NCBI GenBank assembly: GCA_030037185.1
Contig: JASHRR010001109.1
Coordinates: 1-26,822, forward strand
Direction of reading: 5' to 3'
Origin: Xanthobacteraceae bacterium
GTDB taxonomy: Bacteria > Pseudomonadota > Alphaproteobacteria > Rhizobiales > Xanthobacteraceae
DNA length: 26,822 nucleotides
Every line of letters starts with the position of its first letter. Within the stretch, counting starts at the first letter, position 1. The notes below the pieces were generated by a model, which ran no database searches, had not been told where the DNA came from, and saw only the letters and a list, made by a program, of their open reading frames with translations. The position numbers and the translations under genes were made by a program. Shown here in pieces: positions 23,431-26,822 of the stretch.

Positions 23431-24502
23431 AGGGGGCGAGGTGGATTTCGCAGTATTTGAGGGCGCGCTTGGCGTGCACGGCCCAGGCCGAGCTGCCGTC
23501 GATGCCCAGATATCGCCGCCACCATTGCGCCGCGTGCGCATGCAGCTCGATCCGCTGAAGCAGGAGGGCCATGTTGAACATGGCGTCGGCGTAACCCGGA
23601 TCGGCCTCAAGCGCGCGATCAAGGCACGCAATCGCCTCCTTGGTGCGGCGCTGGTCATCCAGTAAATCAGCAAGATTGTACCACGCCTGCGCGAACCGCG
23701 GATCAGCCTTTACGGCGGCCCGATAAGCCGCCTCCGCTTCGAGGCTTCTCCCCGCGGCGCGCAGGACATTGCCGAGGTTGAACGGCGCTGCCGGGTCGGC
23801 CGGATCGATGTTCATCGCCCGCCGGTAAAGCTGCTCCGCAGTCGCGGCGTCACCTGATTCTTCAGCCGACTGGGCGTCCGCGAAGGCATTGTCGGCATCA
23901 TCCTTCGGCCTTTCGACGTCGAGAACGAACTGACCGGTCTTGTCGGCGCGACCCTTCATCTGCTCGACGAGAATGCGGTCAGACGATTCCGGAAACAGGC
24001 GCAGATTTGACAGCCGGGCGTCGGGAAGCCACTTGCGGATCTCACAAAGGCTCCTGGTTATTACCGACAGACCCGTTCCGGCGGCAAGGAGGCCGGCGAC
24101 TTGGCGCGCCGCCGCCAGGTCGCGAAAGCCGAAGCAGCCATCGCGCCCCTCAATCAAGCCGAACATCGCGAGCTGGTCGATAATGTCCTCTGGAAGCTTG
24201 CTGAGGGACGCAAGCTGGCCGAGCGTGTAGGTTCTGGCCTCCTCTCGCTGGATGCTCCTTCCGAGCCATTCGAGAAACTGACGCTCGCTTGCGATCGGGA
24301 CGCGGTAGGCTTTCGCTTGAGCAAGGCTGTTGGAGGGCCGTCCGTCATCGACAAGCGGCCAACCCAATTCGCCGATAACCAGGACATCGGTCTGCTTGGT
24401 AACCCCCTCGCGCGGCTTGCCGCCGTGCTTTCGCACCAGCGCGAAAGCATCGGCGCGTTTCATCGAGGCCAGCCGCCCCGTGAAAGCGACGGTGCCTTGC
24501 AA
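23399..24502 (-). CDS. BRCT - MerR-like HTH - TPR protein between Ku and LigD
   Basis: A 367-residue protein. Residues 1-82 are a BRCT domain (GTVAFTGRLASMKRADAFALV, then HGGKP and TKQTDVLVIGELG, ending with FLEWLG). Residues 91-155 resemble a MerR-type winged helix (TYTLGQLASLSKLPEDIIDQL, then GLIEG and FRDLAAARQVAGLLAAG). Residues 205-335 hold three to four TPR units (AAPFNLGNVLRAAG, AQAWYNLADLLDDQ, ADAMFNMALLLQRI). The start is TTG at 24502, 26 bases after the ku stop; the frame is open further up, so the exact start is uncertain. BRCT domains bind phosphorylated or DNA-repair partners, HTH domains bind DNA and TPRs bind proteins. Position and content suggest a scaffold or regulator for end joining. 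This role is inferred. Confidence 0.85.
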   Translation of the reverse strand: MQGTVAFTGRLASMKRADAFALVRKHGGKPREGVTKQTDVLVIGELGWPLVDDGRPSNSLAQAKAYRVPIASERQFLEWLGRSIQREEARTYTLGQLASLSKLPEDIIDQLAMFGLIEGRDGCFGFRDLAAARQVAGLLAAGTGLSVITRSLCEIRKWLPDARLSNLRLFPESSDRILVEQMKGRADKTGQFVLDVERPKDDADNAFADAQSAEESGDAATAEQLYRRAMNIDPADPAAPFNLGNVLRAAGRSLEAEAAYRAAVKADPRFAQAWYNLADLLDDQRRTKEAIACLDRALEADPGYADAMFNMALLLQRIELHAHAAQWWRRYLGIDGSSAWAVHAKRALKYCEIHLAPSLPFPARREG

Positions 24503-24528
24503 CGCCCGATCTCGTTCAGGGTTGTGCT

Positions 24529-25386
24529 TCAGCGTCCCGTCTTCCTCTTGGTGGCGGTCCGGGCGCCGGAACGAACGTTGGCGCTGGGCGCCGGCGGCTT
24601 CTTCTGAGCCTGGGCGTCGATGCTCGCGCGCAGCGCGTCCATCAGGTTGATGACGCGCTGCGGCGGTGCTTCCTCGCGAACCGGCTCGATTACGCGTCCG
24701 GCCTGCTTCTTCCTCAAAAGCTCCACCAGGGCATTTTCGTAATGATCCTCGAATGTGCTCGGATCGAAATGCGAAGCCTTGGTTTTGATAATATGGCCGG
24801 CGAGTTCACTCATTTCCTTCGGCAGCTTCAGCTCCGGGATGTCCTCAAAATAGGCGGCGGCCTCGCGCACCTCGCTGGCATAGCGCAGCGCTGTCGCCAG
24901 CAGTCCTTTTTCGAAGGGCTCGAGCATCACGATGCGTTCCCGCCGGGTGAGAACGACGCGGCCCAGCCCCACCATTGCGCGGTCGCGGATTGCATCGCGG
25001 ATAACCGCAAAAGCCTCCTGCCCGACTTGATCCGTCGGCGCCAGGTAATAGGGAGCGTCGAGATAGCGGTCGTCGATTTCCGTGCGCGGCACGAAGCTGT
25101 CGATCTCGATGGTGTGGGTGCTCTCGATCTGAATCTTCTCCAGTTCCTCGTCCTCGACCTGCAAGTACTGTCCTTTGGCGATTTCGTAGCCCCGGCCAAC
25201 ATCTTCCTTGTCGACCGGCTCGCCGGATTCTGAATCGACATTAAGCTGCTTGAGTCGGTTCCCGGTCTTTTTGTTGATGCGGTGAAACGACACCCGCTCC
25301 GAGCTCGATGTCGCCGGGTAGAGGGCGATCGGACAAGAAACCAGGGACAGCTTCAGGTATCCCTTCCAATAGGCACGCGGAGCCAT
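24529..25386 (-). CDS. ku: Ku-family DNA end-binding protein
   Basis: A 285-residue bacterial Ku of normal length. It starts with MAPRAYWKGYLKLSLVSCPIALYPA and has the core elements SFHRINKKTGNRLK (33-46), DVGRGYEIAKGQYL (62-75), DDRYLDAPYYLAPTD (105-119) and LRYASEVREAA (167-177). The region VINLMDALRASID (245-257) corresponds to the C-terminal segment that contacts LigD in studied homologues, and a basic tail (ARTATKRKTGR) follows. Ku forms a homodimeric ring on broken DNA ends in the cytoplasm and recruits LigD. The start is supported by AGGAG six bases before the ATG. It is the first gene of the operon. Confidence 0.97.
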   Translation of the reverse strand: MAPRAYWKGYLKLSLVSCPIALYPATSSSERVSFHRINKKTGNRLKQLNVDSESGEPVDKEDVGRGYEIAKGQYLQVEDEELEKIQIESTHTIEIDSFVPRTEIDDRYLDAPYYLAPTDQVGQEAFAVIRDAIRDRAMVGLGRVVLTRRERIVMLEPFEKGLLATALRYASEVREAAAYFEDIPELKLPKEMSELAGHIIKTKASHFDPSTFEDHYENALVELLRKKQAGRVIEPVREEAPPQRVINLMDALRASIDAQAQKKPPAPSANVRSGARTATKRKTGR

Positions 25387-25442
25387 GAATACTCCTGGAT
25401 AACGCCGGCGCGCGACCGTTGTTGTCTCCTGCGCACAGCCTC

Positions 25443-25474
25443 GACTTGCTCAATCAAGTCTATTTCAGAAATAG
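25443..25474 (-). promoter_or_regulatory. Two adjacent palindromes, candidate operator of ku
   Basis: CTATTTC-A-GAAATAG (25460-25474) is a perfect inverted repeat, and next to it GACTTG (25443-25448) is inverted as CAAGTC (25455-25460). The first one covers the predicted transcription start of ku and the second follows it. AT-rich symmetric sites at +1 are typical repressor operators; which protein binds is unknown. Confidence 0.45.
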
Positions 25475-25476
25475 TA

Positions 25477-25505
25477 ATTATTGCATTGATGCCAAGGCGT
25501 CACAA
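25477..25505 (-). promoter_or_regulatory. Candidate promoter of the ku operon
   Basis: On the minus strand TTGTGA (25505-25500) and AATAAT (25482-25477) are separated by exactly 17 bases. The -10 matches the housekeeping consensus at five of six positions and the -35 at four of six. Transcription would begin near 25470, about 84 bases before the ku start codon. Confidence 0.5.
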
Positions 25506-26258
25506 CCGGCTCGAACAACTGCTCTGGCCGGACGCGACGCCGCCCATGAGAGATCGTCCGTTGCGGCGTGGTCCCACCCCTGTTGCCGGCAACCGGGGTT
25601 GAGTGCCAGCGAGCGCCGCGGGTGCGGTCGCGCAGTTTACGATTGGCCGGACCCGCGGGTGCGGCCACCGGCCGGCGCCTGGCAGCGGGAGCGGTGCAAC
25701 CTTCTTCGGCGCGGGAATGCTCCAACGCGAGGCCGCCGATCGCCGGCGGGTCGTCACCGGCTTCCAAAACGTCGCCGGCCACTCTGAGCACCCCGCGAAA
25801 CGATGCGGCGGCGCTGCCACGGGCAGCCGCCCCCGAAAGCGCTTCCTCCCGGGATCGCGCAGCGGCAACCGGGACATCGATCACATCCCGCTCCCCAGTG
25901 CGCAGCAGACCTCCTTTCCAGGCCTGCGCGCGCGTGAGGGCCCAAGCCTACCGGCCGGTCGGCATTATTGCGGGCCGTGGGCGGCGGCTGGTGGAACCGC
26001 GAGGGCCGCGCGCCGCAATATCCGTTTTTTAACTTGACGGATTGAACGAAGTCGCGCTGCGATTGGCTTGGGCGGCCTGCGCCTCCCTGCCCCGACAGCA
26101 AGGGCGCAACAGCAAAGCCTGTTGGGGCGGGCGGATTGCGCTTCGCTCATCCGCCCTACGGCCCCGGCAGGGGGGGACAGTGGGCCCAATTGGCGATCGC
26201 CGAAGACGCCCGCACATTCGGATCGGGCGATCGCGTAACGCGGGAGGGGAGGAAGCAG
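25506..26258. other. Intergenic region, weak coding candidates only
   Basis: About 750 bases between ku and the last gene. A minus-strand frame from a GTG at 25884 to 25465 (139 codons) has GGGGAG about seven bases upstream and high third-position GC in its first half, but no recognisable domain, and it would run across the ku promoter. A plus-strand frame at 25603-26037 overlaps it. The right part holds the hairpin at 26129-26156. I leave these frames uncalled. Confidence 0.4.
26129..26156. repeat. GGGCGGAT/ATCCGCCC palindrome
   Basis: GGGCGGAT (26129-26136) and ATCCGCCC (26149-26156) pair exactly. The loop itself contains GCG-CTT-CGC. The core GGAT-TGCGCTTCGCTC-ATCC is of a type common in Bradyrhizobium-like intergenic DNA, and a related copy lies near 5122-5148 in this window. 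Confidence 0.55.
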
Positions 26259-26822
26259 ATGGTTGGCAGCAAACGAATTGCGACATGGCGTTCCGTACTG
26301 TCGGTGTCGACTCATCGAGCACATCATCTCATCTCGGCCGCGCTTGTGGGGCTCGCGGTCTGTGCCGCGGCGGCGGCGGCGGCACAGCAAGCGACCGCGC
26401 CGGAGCCGGAGGAAGAGTACGGTGAGTTCCTGGCGCGGGCGCAGGAATTGGCAGCGGTTCCGGTAAACGACATTTTCAAATCGATCCGTCTCACCGCCGG
26501 CGCGATGTTGGTCGGCAAGAAGGTGTACGAGAAAAATTGCGCCATGTGTCACGGCGCCGACCTGAAAGGAATCGCCGATCAGCATACACCCGATCTGACC
26601 GACGCCGAATGGCGTTTTTCCGGCGATGACCTGGCGTCGGGCGGCAACGTCAAATTCCCGTCCGATGTCGAGTGGACCGTGCGTTACGGTATCCGCTCCG
26701 AAAACCCGAACGCGCGCGGGCTGGAGGCCGATATGCTGGCTTTCGATCCCAAATATCGCACCGAAGACGATACGAAGGAATTCGGCAGCACGGCATTTCT
26801 GAGCCCTGACGAGATCGATGAC
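26259..26822 (+). CDS. c-type cytochrome, N-terminal part (runs off the window)
   Basis: The frame starts at an ATG with GGGAGGGGAGGA just upstream and stays open for 188 codons to the right edge. A basic N-terminus is followed by a hydrophobic, alanine-rich segment (HHLISAALVGLAVCAAAAAAAQ, residues about 25-46), a signal peptide or anchor. The mature start is acidic (EPEEEYGEF). A heme c motif CAMCH lies near residue 97, followed by GADLKGI and TPDLTDAEWRFSGDDLASGG. This resembles the subunit III/CcoP-like cytochromes that bind one or two hemes. A later methionine in EADMLAF may be a ligand. Whether a second heme site follows cannot be seen. No stop codon is present, so the gene is partial. 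Confidence 0.85.
   Translation, partial: MVGSKRIATWRSVLSVSTHRAHHLISAALVGLAVCAAAAAAAQQATAPEPEEEYGEFLARAQELAAVPVNDIFKSIRLTAGAMLVGKKVYEKNCAMCHGADLKGIADQHTPDLTDAEWRFSGDDLASGGNVKFPSDVEWTVRYGIRSENPNARGLEADMLAFDPKYRTEDDTKEFGSTAFLSPDEIDD

Noticed and set aside
21913..23460. 515-codon plus-strand frame
   Set aside because: It is antisense to ligD, whose catalytic motifs are intact.
23377..23673. N-terminal extension of LigD by 99 codons
   Set aside because: These codons lie inside the BRCT/TPR coding region in another frame, and the extension is unlike any LigD N-terminus. The ATG at 23376 gives the usual length and beginning.
1..26822. CRISPR array, tRNA/rRNA genes, phage or defence system
   Set aside because: No regularly spaced repeats, tRNA-like cloverleaf or recognisable integrase, nuclease-based defence or toxin-antitoxin genes were seen by reading; a tool-based scan was not possible.

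Overview
The window is GC-rich with densely packed genes. The mixture of gene families points to an alphaproteobacterium of the Hyphomicrobiales, most like the Bradyrhizobium/Xanthobacteraceae group. The markers are Hsp20 followed by DUF1150, a single PtsN, tripartite tricarboxylate and TRAP transporter parts, a Ku/LigD repair operon, and many short GC-rich palindromes between genes. This placement rests on gene content and style, not on a ribosomal marker.

Layout from left to right. (1) 1-1713: the 3' end of an amidase gene converges on a secreted protein of unknown function with a PDLQGIW motif. (2) 2081-3540: a heat-shock pair (Hsp20 and DUF1150) sits behind a sigma-32-like promoter and converges on ptsN. 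(3) 3746-8568: a NodB-like polysaccharide deacetylase, a fused TctA-TctB transporter with an odd linker, and a divergent D-2-hydroxyacid dehydrogenase. (4) 9085-13186, minus strand: a small glycan-type group of GT2 glycosyltransferase, sulfotransferase and a GT-C-like polytopic membrane protein. (5) 13532-17782: an orphan TRAP solute receptor divergent from a small cytochrome c, a three-part protein (carboxypeptidase-regulatory-like region, heme-c motif, Vgb-like propeller) and a class II aldolase. (6) 17814-20511, minus strand: a YbjN protein, ribose-phosphate pyrophosphokinase and a lipoprotein. (7) 20635-25386, minus strand: a non-homologous end-joining operon ku - BRCT/HTH/TPR protein - ligD. 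(8) 26259 to the right edge: the start of another cytochrome c gene that runs off the window.

The most interesting item is the repair operon. Between Ku and LigD, with gaps of 26 and 22 bases, lies a protein joining a BRCT domain, a MerR-like helix-turn-helix and TPR repeats. That architecture suggests a dedicated scaffold or regulator of bacterial end joining. A good -35/-10 pair upstream of ku is followed by two AT-rich palindromes placed like an operator. Second in interest are the TctA-TctB fusion, whose linker reads like intergenic palindromic repeat DNA translated in frame, and the heme-containing Vgb-like protein paired with a small cytochrome c.

No tRNA, rRNA, CRISPR array, intact insertion sequence or integrase was recognised. 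Long antisense open frames are common here because of the high GC content and were treated as shadows.
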